From assembly GCF_000346485.2 (NCBI RefSeq), contig NZ_KQ976354.1, positions 310,001 through 374,000 on the forward strand: a DNA stretch of 64,000 nt. Direction: 5' to 3'. Position 1 is the stretch's first letter. The number at the start of each line of letters is the position of its first letter. Shown piece after piece: positions 31,401 through 38,798 of the stretch. The DNA comes from Scytonema hofmannii PCC 7110 (GTDB lineage: Bacteria > Cyanobacteriota > Cyanobacteriia > Cyanobacteriales > Nostocaceae). The position numbers and the translations under genes are program-made. Under the pieces are notes generated by a model. The model was not told the DNA's origin. It saw nothing but the letters and a program-made list of their open reading frames with translations, and did no database searches.

Positions 31401-32591
31401 CACCTTTATGAAGCAGAACAAGCCGCACGGGAAACGGCTGAAGCAGCCAACCGATTCAAAGATGAATTTTTAGCTGTTCTATCTCACGAGTTAAGAACAC
31501 CGCTTAACCCGATTCTGGGTTGGGCAAAACTTCTGCGGACTCGCAAGTTCGATCCCGCAGCGTGCGATCGCGCCTTGGAAACCATTGAGCGCAATGCCAA
31601 GTTACAAACCCAATTAATTGACGATTTGCTTGATGTCTCCCGCATCCTTCAGGGTAAGCTAAGCCTCAATGTCTGCCCAGTTAATTTGGCATCAGTGATT
31701 GAAGCTGCCATTGAAACAGTGGGTTTATCAGCTCGAGCCAAATCCATTGAGATGAGGTTAATTCTCGAACCGGATGTCGGGCAAGTTTCCGGCGATGCCA
31801 ATCGATTGCAACAAGTCATTTGGAATCTGCTTTCCAACGCCGTTAAGTTTACGGAAGTTGGGGGAGAGGTTGAGATAAGATTAGAGCAGGTTGGCTCCCA
31901 AGTGCAAATCCGAATCACTGACACTGGTCTTGGGATCGCACCAGAGTTTTTACCCTATGTCTTTGATTATTTCCGTCAAGCAGATAGTGCCACCACTCGC
32001 CAATTTGGCGGTTTGGGTTTGGGATTGGCGATTGTCCGTCATTTGGTAGAACTTCATGGGGGAAGCGTGCGGGTAGATAGCCCAGGGGTTGGTCAGGGAG
32101 CGACTTTTACAGTGACCTTTCCACTTTTTAAGGGTTCAAAGACCAAGGATACAATAGATAAGCCCTCTGGTGTAAGTTTTTCTGCTTTACCTCTGGTTGG
32201 CTTCCAGATTCTAGTGGTAGATGATGATGCAGATATGCGAGAGTTTTTGACCTTTGTGTTGGAGGAGTACGGTGCAACTGTCACGACGGTAGCCTCAGCT
32301 TTTGAAGCTTTAACAGCACTCAGCCAATTTCACCCGAATGTTATTATCAGCGATATTGGAATGCCGCAAATGGACGGCTATATGCTGATGCAACAGGTGA
32401 GAAGTTTGAAACCAGAGCAAGGGGGAGAAATTCCTGCGATCGCGCTTACTGCCTACGCTGCCGAGATTGATTATCACAGAGCCATGGCAGCCGGATTTCA
32501 ATTGCATATTCCCAAGCCTGTAGAGCCAGAGGAGTTGGTGAGGGCAATTCAGTCTTTAAATTGTGAATTAAATCAGTGGAACTACTCATAA
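25485..32591 (+). CDS. Giant hybrid Ser/Thr kinase-AAA-GAF-PAS-GAF-GAF-histidine kinase-receiver
   Basis: A 2368-residue relative of the divergent neighbour, with extra sensor modules. The Ser/Thr kinase (about 1-275) has HKDLKPQN, ADFG and GSLAYLSPERTGRMNRG. The AAA ATPase has Walker A GYAGVGKS and Walker B IAIFLDDMQWAD. A TPR-like helical region and a first GAF follow. A PAS/PAC segment (LGITPE-type fold, DGTIRYAACRGKPFF) ends with ITERKQAE, then come two further GAF domains. The histidine kinase has VLSHELRTPLNPILG, N box NLLSNAVKF, G1 DTGLGIA and G2 GLGLGLAIV. The receiver has its Asp in VIISDIGMPQMDG. No transmembrane segment was seen. The last 10 bp overlap the convergent DnaJ-pentapeptide gene. 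Confidence 0.9.
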   Translation: MVALTGFIIGTLLKTGVKAVLYRGIRIEDRCPVIIKGLRPEQCTPNNIEQLKHEYTISRQLNTTAAVKAYALELHQGIPYLILEDFGGRSLDQLLDDFRQPLSFLKIALQITTALAQIHHRNVVHKDLKPQNILINPQTHEVKIADFGIAAFIPYEQQIVSSSNQIEGSLAYLSPERTGRMNRGIDQRSDLYSLGVTFYQMLTGQLPFQAKDPLEWLHCHIAKSPLPPTQIISHIPQILSDIIIKLLSKMPEDRYQTALGLQFDLERCLQQLETTGKILPFPLSERDISDRFQIPQKLYGREQEIAQLLEAFERVVSQGTPEIVLVSGYAGVGKSSLVNEIHKPIVRERGIFISGKFDQYKRDIPYFTIVQAFQTLIRQILTESEDKLAIRKKKIIAALGNNGKLIADVIPEIELIIGKQFPIPDLGPAESQNRFNLVFQNFIQVFAQKEHPIAIFLDDMQWADSATLSLIQTIITGARIQSLCFILAYRNNEVDLTHPLNLMVEKIRRQEARITEIVLKPLNITCLNQLVADTLHSSVERSQPLAQLILQKTDGNPFFVNEFLKTLYQENLLTFVPPQSPNYKGGWQWEQAKIEAQGMTDNVVNLMLQRMQKLPPATQHVLKLASCIGNRFDLEVLTIVSETSSEETSHALLEAVLRGFIVLIEITENFEKSYRFYHDRIQQAAYASIAEEQKPAIHLMIGRLLLQNTSPEQADDLIFDIVNHFNIAVDLIVEKTEQDELVRLNLIAGKKAKASTAYLPAKRFFSTATNLLSENAWSEEYEQTFTLFRELSECEFLTGNLEQAEEIFKLLLLRAQSHLDKCDVYMLQIRLYQVAGRYEEALVLGLEALKLFGIIIPDSDAEIQDAIAREKNQVSTNLDGRAISTLIDAPIIQDPNLKALIALLTTSSPPAYLGKPNIFPLIVLKAVNYSLQFGNTEDSCFAYSMYAMLLVSIFLDIPTGYAFSEMSIQLNEKLNDLKLRGTVWHIHGSHINVWRNHIATSLPFLEKGFLGCIEAGDVTMANYNGYQGSWQIIQVGALLSDTHTSLEKYITFARQSKHEAAYQTIKLQQQLLTNLRGLTHHNLTLSDAEFDESLALSIITDAGFVSGIIFYHIVKLVVFFTYGEYLEALNSALQLSALPVTTLALPIETDYILYYSLTLTAVYPTVSCEEQERFWQILAKHQRQLEYWANHCQANFLHKSQLVGAEMARIENRDLEAMHLYEQSIRSARKHGFVQYEALAHELAAKFYLDREFETIAKTYLQEAKNAYVRWGAMGKVKQLEECYPHIFPHQVPVSNSTFLSMGEQLDFLSVVKASQTISSEIVFSRLLEILMQIAMEQAGAEQGYLLLEREENLAIEVEAKVDLQQEINVLRPVFEGEISQVIPLSILNYVQRTQETAIAHNATEHDLFSKDEYIIQKQPKSILCLPITRQSNLLGILYLENNLIPGAFTHGKLSVLEILATQIAISLENARLYQGLAESQEQLNLALKSAQIGVWSWDILNNRFDCDEQIYQMFGITPETFIGSLEAVLDRLHPDDRQLLTQSLNQAIQEGVEHNLEYRIIRDDGTIRYAACRGKPFFKEAGEAICIKGVILDITERKQAEAERAQLIREQTARLEAEADRQGAAFLIEVSTVLTSSLDYERTLSSVANVVVPYFADWCCIDLLEENQSISRVAIAHRDPDKVKFGWEFHQRYPRRLEMNYGIAKVLRTGQTELAAEIPDSALELVIEDAEQLRLLRELGLKSCIISPLIARGRILGAISFVTAESERRYSTSDLTLAQEVAHRAAIAIDNACLYREAQQAQQKAERTAERIARLQSITAALSESLTPAQVSDVIVEQGMAVLDASSALVALVNENRTELHIVRAVGYEEDLVEAWSCFPIDSPAPLAEAVRTGQPVWTAPREDRIARYPHLAEIYGRYNFSAWISIPLMVEGRAIGGISLAFVKPQQVSEEDRAFILALAQQCAQAIARAHLYEAEQAARETAEAANRFKDEFLAVLSHELRTPLNPILGWAKLLRTRKFDPAACDRALETIERNAKLQTQLIDDLLDVSRILQGKLSLNVCPVNLASVIEAAIETVGLSARAKSIEMRLILEPDVGQVSGDANRLQQVIWNLLSNAVKFTEVGGEVEIRLEQVGSQVQIRITDTGLGIAPEFLPYVFDYFRQADSATTRQFGGLGLGLAIVRHLVELHGGSVRVDSPGVGQGATFTVTFPLFKGSKTKDTIDKPSGVSFSALPLVGFQILVVDDDADMREFLTFVLEEYGATVTTVASAFEALTALSQFHPNVIISDIGMPQMDGYMLMQQVRSLKPEQGGEIPAIALTAYAAEIDYHRAMAAGFQLHIPKPVEPEELVRAIQSLNCELNQWNYS

Positions 32592-33238
32592 ATTCTTCCA
32601 TCAGGCATAATTGCCCCAGTTAGGTTAGCTCCTATCAGTTTCACAAGAATTCTATCGCCAGAACTCATGCGTGCTCCTGTTAAATTGGCTCCCCGCAAAT
32701 CAGCACCACTTAAATCAGCTCCGATTAGATTAGCACCGCATAAATTCGCTTCTCTTAGGTCAGATAACAGCAAATTTGCCCTAAATAGATTGGCGTCAGA
32801 TAAATTTGCGCCTCTGAGATTCACTTTATGCATAAAACTATCACTGATATCGGCACCGCTCAAGTTGGCATAGCTCAGATTTCTACCGGATAAATCTTTG
32901 CCTTTCAAGTCAGCTTTACTGAAGTCCTTCCCACTTAAGTCGTTGTTGGGCTTCGGAGTAGAGTAAGTTTTTTGAGTTGGTTTTGTCTGTGTGTAGGACG
33001 TATATGCTGCTTTGCTATGTGACATTTGATACTGGGATTTAAAAGAGCGCAATTTTTCCCGAGCTTCATTAATTTCTTGCAGCTTTTTTTGCGCTTTTTC
33101 TTGCAAGCGGACGTTTTCTTTTGGCAGTCGGTCGGGATGCCATACAAAAACCAAATCTTTGTACGCTTGATTCACTTCCTCAAGTGTTGCTCCAGGCTCT
33201 AATTCCAACAATCTATAGTACCGCTCCAGCTCGCTCAT
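32582..33238 (-). CDS. DnaJ-domain / pentapeptide-repeat protein
   Basis: A 218-residue protein. Residues 1-65 are a J-domain (YYRLLELEPGATLEEVNQAY and VWHPDRLP, with the HPD motif that stimulates Hsp70). A basic Ser/Thr/Pro linker follows. Residues about 100-215 are pentapeptide repeats of the A(D/N)LxX type (DLKGKDLSGRNLSYANLSGA onward), predicted to fold as a right-handed beta-helix. The J-domain may recruit DnaK to whatever the beta-helix binds. It converges on the giant kinase gene and overlaps its stop region by 10 bp. Confidence 0.85.
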   Translation of the reverse strand: MSELERYYRLLELEPGATLEEVNQAYKDLVFVWHPDRLPKENVRLQEKAQKKLQEINEAREKLRSFKSQYQMSHSKAAYTSYTQTKPTQKTYSTPKPNNDLSGKDFSKADLKGKDLSGRNLSYANLSGADISDSFMHKVNLRGANLSDANLFRANLLLSDLREANLCGANLIGADLSGADLRGANLTGARMSSGDRILVKLIGANLTGAIMPDGRIYE

Positions 33239-33704
33239 AAGACTTTTCAGTGGAAATTAATTTCATTATGAGTGATACAGACAAATTCCGACTGCATCAT
33301 TTGTATAATCTTTGTTTAACAGTGACCAGTGACCAGTGACCAGTAACCAGTGACCAGTAACCAGTGACCAGTAACCAGTGACCAGTGACCAGTGACCAGT
33401 AACCAGTGACCAGTGACCAGAAATTAGGTTTTTTTCGTAGTTGCTTTTATTTGGTGCTTATTTCATCCTTCATCTTTATATCCTTGAGTGGACTGGTTTC
33501 ATAATAATCAAGAATTCAGTAGATTTTTCTTTAGCTAATAAACCTTACAAGAATGTAAATACTTGTATCAACATCAGCCCACTCGTGTTATCAATTGTAA
33601 ACTAGTAATACAGAATGTATTCGTTAATTTCTGGATGAAAACAATTGGAAATTGAGCATCCATTATCAATCATATGCATTTTCTGAATAAAACCAATCTT
33701 TATT
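33239..33704. other. Intergenic region with a tandem heptamer array
   Basis: 466 bp without a gene. The only notable content is the heptamer array at 33320-33420; the rest is AT-rich. Confidence 0.5.
33320..33420. repeat. Tandem heptamer array (CAGTGAC type, about 14 copies)
   Basis: About 14 consecutive 7-bp units of CAGTGAC or CAGTAAC. The same heptamer makes an array of equal length at 57494-57595 and appears in degenerate form near 18699. It fits the STRR class of filamentous cyanobacteria. Confidence 0.85.
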
Positions 33705-34193
33705 TTACCCTCTGCTTAGGAATCGCTGTTGTAGTGCTCGTACATAAGCTCGCAGCGGAATTTGATATACCTCAATCAACAGCCAAACAATAATTGCTAA
33801 ATGAAAAGAAAAGGTTAAGACTGTCCAAATATATGGCACCCACGATAAGGGAACTTGTCCATTGGGTGGAAAATTATACGCTACTACACCAATCAAAGCA
33901 GTGGGAAGAAGTATAAAAATGACCGCAGCTACCACGTAACCCCAACCAAACTCGACTCCTTCTATTTGCGCTTCTGTCCAATTGAAGCCGTTCCAATACC
34001 AAATAAGAGGAGGTTGTCTAGAAGGCATTTTGAGTTGTTGTTGTTCTACGTTAGCAACAAAAATTTGCTGGCAAAAGTCACAAGACATAGCCTCCATCAG
34101 TGGCATATGACTAATTTTGCCCACACGGCACACCGGGCAAGGGTAGACTCCTTGATAATTAAAAGATGTGGAAAGGATTTTGGAACTGGGCAT
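33705..34193 (-). CDS. Zinc-ribbon membrane protein, function unknown
   Basis: A 162-residue product if translation starts at the Met preceding PSSKILSTSFNYQGVYPC; an upstream extension of 57 residues is possible but has no protein-like features. The N-terminal part carries two Cys pairs (CPVC and CDFC), a likely zinc ribbon. A Trp-rich stretch (LIWYWNGFNWTEAQ) follows. Two transmembrane helices come at about residues 85-107 (VVAAVIFILLPTALIGVVAY) and 122-145 (TVLTFSFHLAIIVWLLIEVY), then a short basic tail. It is an inner-membrane protein with a cytosolic zinc domain. I do not recognise a named family. Confidence 0.65.
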   Translation of the reverse strand: MPSSKILSTSFNYQGVYPCPVCRVGKISHMPLMEAMSCDFCQQIFVANVEQQQLKMPSRQPPLIWYWNGFNWTEAQIEGVEFGWGYVVAAVIFILLPTALIGVVAYNFPPNGQVPLSWVPYIWTVLTFSFHLAIIVWLLIEVYQIPLRAYVRALQQRFLSRG

Positions 34194-34537
34194 AAGCAAT
34201 TCAAAAAGATTCAACACTAAGAAACGTACCACTGACAAGTATCCTACCTTCGTTGTAACTGCAATAAAATGCGTAACAGCTTGGTTACCTTTGTAGGGGG
34301 TAAGAAGTTGATGAGGTGAAGTAGAAAAATGAAGCCCTTTCGGGTTTGCACCAAGCGCACGCACTTGCCATTCTTCAGGCGTAAGAGACCTGCCTACAAG
34401 TTTAAGTACTTTGTGGGGGGTTGACGCAACTCTTTCCCTCTGTTAAGGTCATGTATATTAAGTCTAATCTATCTTTCTCCACAAAACATCGATCAAATGT
34501 TAAGCACTAATTCCTATTTTTATTTTTGGTTTAGGGT

Positions 34538-34618
34538 GGTTCACCGGGAGTGAATTCAGTTTCCACATGGAAATCACCCGGTGAACCGCAGAGCGAACTC
34601 TGCGGTTTTTGTTTTTTT
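34538..34618 (+). ncRNA. Candidate structured small RNA with terminator
   Basis: A perfect 11-bp stem GGTTCACCGGG/CCCGGTGAACC (34538-34548, 34577-34587) encloses a smaller hairpin TTTCC-ACAT-GGAAA. It is followed directly by a G/C-rich stem CCGCAGAG-CGAA-CTCTGCGG (34586-34605) and a T-run, a textbook intrinsic terminator. The two stems share CC at 34586-34587, so they could compete as an attenuator. No ORF lies inside. The tnpA-like gene starts about 100 bp downstream. Confidence 0.6.
34586..34618 (+). terminator. Intrinsic terminator
   Basis: An 8-bp stem with a CGAA loop, followed by TTTTTGTTTTTTT. It terminates plus-strand transcription before the IS607-type genes. Confidence 0.8.
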
Positions 34619-34713
34619 CAGGAGAAGTTAAAAGGGCTAGAAGCTGTTAGATAATTTCTTGCCACCTCTTGCCAAACCTTCCGGAATGGTGAGAGAATGG
34701 GATGTAGTCTCTA

Positions 34714-35367
34714 ATGGAATCCAAAATGGACAACATCTCAGAAATGACAATCAGTATTGGAGATGCCGCTAAAGAACTCGGTGTCTCAATCACAACTTTA
34801 AGGAGGTGGGCAGACTCAGGAAAGATTCGTTCAGAGCGTTCACCTTCAGGACAGAGAAGATTCTATCTAGCGGACATCAAACGCATCACACCAAGAGACT
34901 TGAAGCAGCTAGATGATCGCGTAACAATCAATTACGCCAGAGTTTCAAGTCATGACCAGAAAGAAGATTTAGTGCGTCAAGTGCAAGTATTAGAAGCGTT
35001 TAGCGCGGCTAACGGATGGCAATTTGAAACCATCCAAGATAATGGTAGTGGTCTTAATTACCAGAAGAAAGGACTAAATAAACTTCTGAAACGTATCATG
35101 CAAGGTGACGTTAGCCGTCTTGTGTTGACTCACAAGGATAGACTTTTGAGATTTGGTGCAGAATTGGTATTCGCCATGTGTGAAGAGTTTGAAACTGAAG
35201 TGGTCATTATCAATAAGACTTCGGAAGAAATCACATTTGAACAAGAACTCGTACAAGACATGATTGAACTTATCACAGTGTTTTCAGCACGTTTGTATGG
35301 TTCTCGTAGTAAGAAAAACAAGAAATTAATTGATGGGATGACTCAGGTTGTAAATGAGGTAGCGTAA
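34714..35367 (+). CDS. tnpA: IS607-family serine recombinase (TnpA)
   Basis: A 217-residue transposase. Residues about 12-60 form a MerR-like helix-turn-helix (GDAAKELGVSITTLRRWADS). The catalytic resolvase domain spans about 70-215, with the nucleophilic Ser in INYARVSSHDQKEDLVRQ and a later LVLTHKDRLLRFG strand typical of the family. It catalyses strand exchange through a phosphoserine intermediate with little target specificity. The stop codon is one base before the tnpB start. Confidence 0.9.
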   Translation: MESKMDNISEMTISIGDAAKELGVSITTLRRWADSGKIRSERSPSGQRRFYLADIKRITPRDLKQLDDRVTINYARVSSHDQKEDLVRQVQVLEAFSAANGWQFETIQDNGSGLNYQKKGLNKLLKRIMQGDVSRLVLTHKDRLLRFGAELVFAMCEEFETEVVIINKTSEEITFEQELVQDMIELITVFSARLYGSRSKKNKKLIDGMTQVVNEVA

Positions 35368-35368
35368 T

Positions 35369-36859
35369 ATGACGACTCTCACATATGTTAAAGGATTACC
35401 GACAAGAGCAGAAGAATTGAATAGTTTAGGACTCACAGAGTTTGAGATGTTTCTGGCTGCTTACAGTCCGGTATTCCATAAAGCAGCGTGTGAGACGGCT
35501 AATCACCTTTTAAATAGTAAAAGTTTCAATAAGTCAAGTTGGAATACCCATTTGCAAGTAACTTATGGGATTTCTAAACGTCATGCTAATGGTGTGATAG
35601 CGAGTGCTCAAGGTGCGGTTGACGCTTCAAAGGAGCATCGTAAACGTCATATCAAAACATTAGAAGGCAAGCGAAAATCCATTAATTCTTGGATTAGCAA
35701 GTCTGAGAAAAAATTAGCTGATTCTTTAAAATTTTATAGTAAAAACAACTGGGAACAGTCCAAGACTGGCTGTAAGTTGCCCCTGTTCACCGACCTCCAA
35801 TCCCGACAAACTAATTGGAAAAGTTTACATTTTCAAATCCACTCCAAAAAGCGTCGTGCTTTTCAACTAACTAAGCAGATTGAGCATTTAAAGACTGCAC
35901 CAATTCAAACAGTTATTCCAAAGAATCAAGCTTTTGTTGTTGGTTCCAAAGATGAATCTTTTGGAAACCAGGTTTGTCAGTGGGATGGAGAATTTCTGAA
36001 GTTTCGTGTTCCAGCTTGCTTGGAAACAAGATTTGGGAAGTATGTTCAAACCAGATTAGGTGATTTTGAGCGTAACATTAACAGATTGCCTAAAGATGGT
36101 TCTAAGACTTGGCATTTCTACCGTAAAGATGGTAAGTGGAATGCAGCAGCGCAGTTTACACCAGCGCCCGTAAAGCGCGTTTCTCGACATTATACTTATG
36201 GCTGTATTGGGATTGACATAAATCCTGGTTCAATTGGTTGGGCATACGTTGACCATGACGGTAATCTCAAAGCGCATGGACAGATTCCATTACAAATGGG
36301 ATTGCCATCAGGTCAACAGGACGCTCAAATTGTTGACGCTTGTTTACAATTAGCCATATTAGCCAACACCTGGGCTTGTCCAATTGTTTGTGAAGAATTA
36401 GATTTTTCAACCAAGAAAGAGCAACTTAGAGAACGTGGAAGAAAATACGCTCGAATGCTTTCTAGTTGGGCATACAGCCGATTCTACGAGTTACTAGAAA
36501 GCATTCTGAGTAATCGCGGTATTTATCTGATGAAGGTAAATCCTGCTTACACCAGCGTTATTGGACTGGTGAAATATGCACGTCAATATGGTCTAGCTAG
36601 TGATGAAGCTGCTGCTATGGCTATTGCTCGACGTGGTATGCACTTAAAAGAAAAAATGCATGACCCCATAACCGCCTCAACTTCCGTGAAGGATGGAAAG
36701 CACGTATGGAGCCAGTGGAGTCAACTGAATAAAATTCTTAAGTCTCGTACTGCTATTAAGAGTAGGCACTCTTTTTACAGTATCTCTAACTGGGGATTAG
36801 TGGTCAAGGAACCGGAGTTACGGAGCGATGGAACCAAGCGGCAACGCACTTCTAATTGA
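35369..36859 (+). CDS. tnpB: TnpB-like RNA-guided nuclease of IS607 element
   Basis: A 496-residue TnpB relative. A helical N-terminal half is followed by a RuvC core with complete acidic motifs: GIDINPGSIGWAYVDHDG, VCEELDFSTKK and ASDEAAAMAIARRG. The conserved block NPAYTSVIGLVKYARQYG lies between. There is no obvious zinc ribbon, as in other members of this cyanobacterial branch. TnpB proteins use an RNA from the element's right end to cut DNA and help retain the transposon. It is related to the solo TnpB at 15481 but keeps the third acidic residue that that copy lacks. Confidence 0.85.
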   Translation: MTTLTYVKGLPTRAEELNSLGLTEFEMFLAAYSPVFHKAACETANHLLNSKSFNKSSWNTHLQVTYGISKRHANGVIASAQGAVDASKEHRKRHIKTLEGKRKSINSWISKSEKKLADSLKFYSKNNWEQSKTGCKLPLFTDLQSRQTNWKSLHFQIHSKKRRAFQLTKQIEHLKTAPIQTVIPKNQAFVVGSKDESFGNQVCQWDGEFLKFRVPACLETRFGKYVQTRLGDFERNINRLPKDGSKTWHFYRKDGKWNAAAQFTPAPVKRVSRHYTYGCIGIDINPGSIGWAYVDHDGNLKAHGQIPLQMGLPSGQQDAQIVDACLQLAILANTWACPIVCEELDFSTKKEQLRERGRKYARMLSSWAYSRFYELLESILSNRGIYLMKVNPAYTSVIGLVKYARQYGLASDEAAAMAIARRGMHLKEKMHDPITASTSVKDGKHVWSQWSQLNKILKSRTAIKSRHSFYSISNWGLVVKEPELRSDGTKRQRTSN

Positions 36860-37154
36860 GCGAACTTATACCGTGGAGTTGGACTTGTTCAGTTTTGCTC
36901 ATAATTGAGTAGATTTGGATAGGTTTTTAGAAGCGGTTAATTATAGAGTGCCACCCAGAACCAGAAAAATCTGTGTCTGATGCGCGTCAGGCATTGTCTT
37001 TGGAAGATATGGTGAATTTGGTTGATAGCTTAAAGCCCGTGGCTGCATCTGTCGGGCGGAATATATCAGAAACAATGGGGGCGGGTTTACAACCCGCCCC
37101 TATTTGTTATGCAGCTTAACTCTCTTGAAGTATAAATGATAAAATTTTTATCCT
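36860..37154. other. Spacer with a possible gene remnant
   Basis: On the plus strand a stop-free frame at about 36942-37118 reads SVSDARQALSLEDMVNLVDS, continues for some 30 residues and ends in TAA, without a start codon. It may be the 3' end of a gene displaced by the transposon. The host family was not recognised. Confidence 0.35.
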
Positions 37155-38459
37155 TTATACTTTATCCTTCATCTTGCTTAAGCTACGGCTAGCAACATCA
37201 GCGCTTAATCCCCAAAGTATCAACCCTAGAAAATCAGTAAAAGGTCTGGCTCCAAAGGTTTTACCATTTTCTATATAGAGAGAATTTAACCCCACACCAG
37301 TAAGAGTCAGTAATAGAGTTAAGGACAGTAACGGTTTGATAAACCATAGTGTTGCTTCAGCACGAACTTGGTCTGATAATCCAGAAAGTGTTACAAAAAA
37401 CTTTTGCAAACGATCAGCTATGGTAGGTTTAATGAATGGGATAGACTCTATTTTAACAAGACGGTCAGTTGCAGCTTGTGCATTGTCTATAGACCTACTC
37501 ATTTCTGAATGACCCGCCGATCTAGTTCCTATATTCTCAAAACATATTTTTAAATTTTCTAATAATTCATTTGCTGATATATCATCTTGTTGTGCTATAA
37601 AAAACCGGATTTTTTCTATTTGCGATCGCACCAATTGTTCGGTTTTCAAATCGAGTGATTCTTCTCCTATTCTTTGCTCCATTAATTGTAAGTTCAATAA
37701 AACTTCCAAGCGATTTCTGATAGCTTCAATTTGAGACATTGCCCCATCAATTTTGTCTCGAAAAACCAGTTTTCGGACTTCCTTAGACATATTTGTTAAT
37801 ATCTTGCGATCGTCTTGATTTTCTAAATCGGCATCTGCGATGTCTAAATCAAGACGATTCACTTCTTTCAAAGCCTCTGCTTGAGCGCCTCCTGACTTTT
37901 CTACGTACTGCATGAGCCTACCAAGAATGACTCCTAACAATAGTACAAGGAGAGGAATAAGTGGACCACTTCTGACATTTAAATCTAGGGGCAATGCTAG
38001 GCGGTTGCCAGTATCAAAATTCAGATAGACAGCACCGATGTAACGATCGGGAGGTATTGCAGAGCGTTTTAATAAAAGATTTATACCAACTATCTGGTTA
38101 GCAGGTAAAATCTGAGAGTTAGGCGAGATGACTGTAGCAGATGTGTTGAGTTGATAGCCCGTGATTTCACCTTGAGCGACAACTGTAGGATTAAGAACAG
38201 TTACATCTCTTGGAGTCCTGTTATCAAATTGCAACTCTCTACTATCAATATACGCACTTGCAGGCAGAAAGACACGCGACAAAGCACAATCTAACCACCC
38301 TCTACAATTCACTAAATTAAGCTGAATTTGCTTAGTACCTTCTAACGGAAGTAATGTTAACTGTTTGTTATCAGAAGTGCTGAGTGGAGGTGTTTGAGCT
38401 AAAGCTGAGTTCTGGAGTAGAACTAGAGGTAGTAGGATTGTAAATAACCATTGTTTCAT
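37155..38459 (-). CDS. Membrane protein with periplasmic and coiled-coil parts, unknown
   Basis: A 434-residue protein. It has an N-terminal signal (WLFTILLPLVLLQNSALAQ), then a beta-rich domain of about 140 residues that is probably periplasmic. A transmembrane helix follows (PLIPLLVLLLGVILGRLMQYV, about 168-188). A long charged helical region, probably cytosolic, spans about 190-350, and two hydrophobic segments lie near the C-terminus (WFIKPLLSLTLLLTLTGVGL and FLGLILWGLSADVASRS). No enzymatic motif was seen. It stands alone on the minus strand beside the defence island and I do not recognise the family. Confidence 0.65.
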   Translation of the reverse strand: MKQWLFTILLPLVLLQNSALAQTPPLSTSDNKQLTLLPLEGTKQIQLNLVNCRGWLDCALSRVFLPASAYIDSRELQFDNRTPRDVTVLNPTVVAQGEITGYQLNTSATVISPNSQILPANQIVGINLLLKRSAIPPDRYIGAVYLNFDTGNRLALPLDLNVRSGPLIPLLVLLLGVILGRLMQYVEKSGGAQAEALKEVNRLDLDIADADLENQDDRKILTNMSKEVRKLVFRDKIDGAMSQIEAIRNRLEVLLNLQLMEQRIGEESLDLKTEQLVRSQIEKIRFFIAQQDDISANELLENLKICFENIGTRSAGHSEMSRSIDNAQAATDRLVKIESIPFIKPTIADRLQKFFVTLSGLSDQVRAEATLWFIKPLLSLTLLLTLTGVGLNSLYIENGKTFGARPFTDFLGLILWGLSADVASRSLSKMKDKV

Positions 38460-38536
38460 TGCATTGTTTTTAGAAAATTTTCACTTTCATTGCAAGTGAT
38501 GATCGTGCAATCCCTTGAGACCTCCCTTACTACACT

Positions 38537-38570
38537 GGTGTATTCTAACCTAAGATGCCGCAAGGCTTTG
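38537..38570 (+). repeat. Degenerate solo CRISPR repeat
   Basis: The stretch 38545-38570 matches the array repeat at 24 of 26 positions (core CTAACCTAAGATGCCG, then CAAGGCTTTG). GTGT also precedes it with a short insertion. No spacer or second repeat adjoins it. Confidence 0.8.
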
Positions 38571-38666
38571 GATCGAAATAGTTGCTCTTTTAACTCTTCA
38601 GCCGTAAGGGAGTGAGGGTCAAGAAAACGAGAACTTGCTAAAATTAAGTATAAATATTGTGTGATA
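38571..38666 (+). repeat. Copy of the CRISPR trailer sequence (left)
   Basis: 96 bp nearly identical to 54647-54742. Shared blocks include GATCGAAATAGTTGCT, TTTTAACTCTTCAG, TGAGGGTCAAGAAAACGAGA and ACTTGCTAAAAT; the differences are mostly one 11-bp patch. The two copies are in the same orientation and flank the island. Confidence 0.85.
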
Positions 38667-38798
38667 CAAGTCTCACTTGCGATCGCACATCAGTTGAGTA
38701 CTCCTTCAACCATGAGGATATTATTTTAGGTTTGCATCCAGCTTATAAGCGACCATATACAGGATATGGGGTAGCTTAGGTAACCGGAAGCGAGATAT

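Larger units (their letters stand above)
34194..34713. other. Intergenic region upstream of the IS607-type element
   Basis: Contains the candidate structured RNA at 34538-34618 and the left end of the transposon, which cannot be placed exactly. Nothing else was recognised. Confidence 0.4.
34714..36859 (+). mobile_element. IS607-type transposon core (tnpA serine recombinase + tnpB)
   Basis: The coordinates cover the two genes only. They are adjacent with one base between them, the usual IS607 arrangement. The true ends lie outside and have no inverted repeats to mark them. Confidence 0.8.
38460..38798. other. Left boundary of the defence island
   Basis: No gene. It contains a degenerate solo CRISPR repeat (38537-38570) followed at once by a 96-bp copy (38571-38666) of the sequence that follows the array on the right. 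Both are listed separately. Confidence 0.6.

Noticed and set aside
36950-36990. CTGATGCGCGTCAGGCATTG as another CRISPR-like unit
   Set aside because: Similarity is limited to a short GC-rich hairpin within a protein-like frame; chance is likely.
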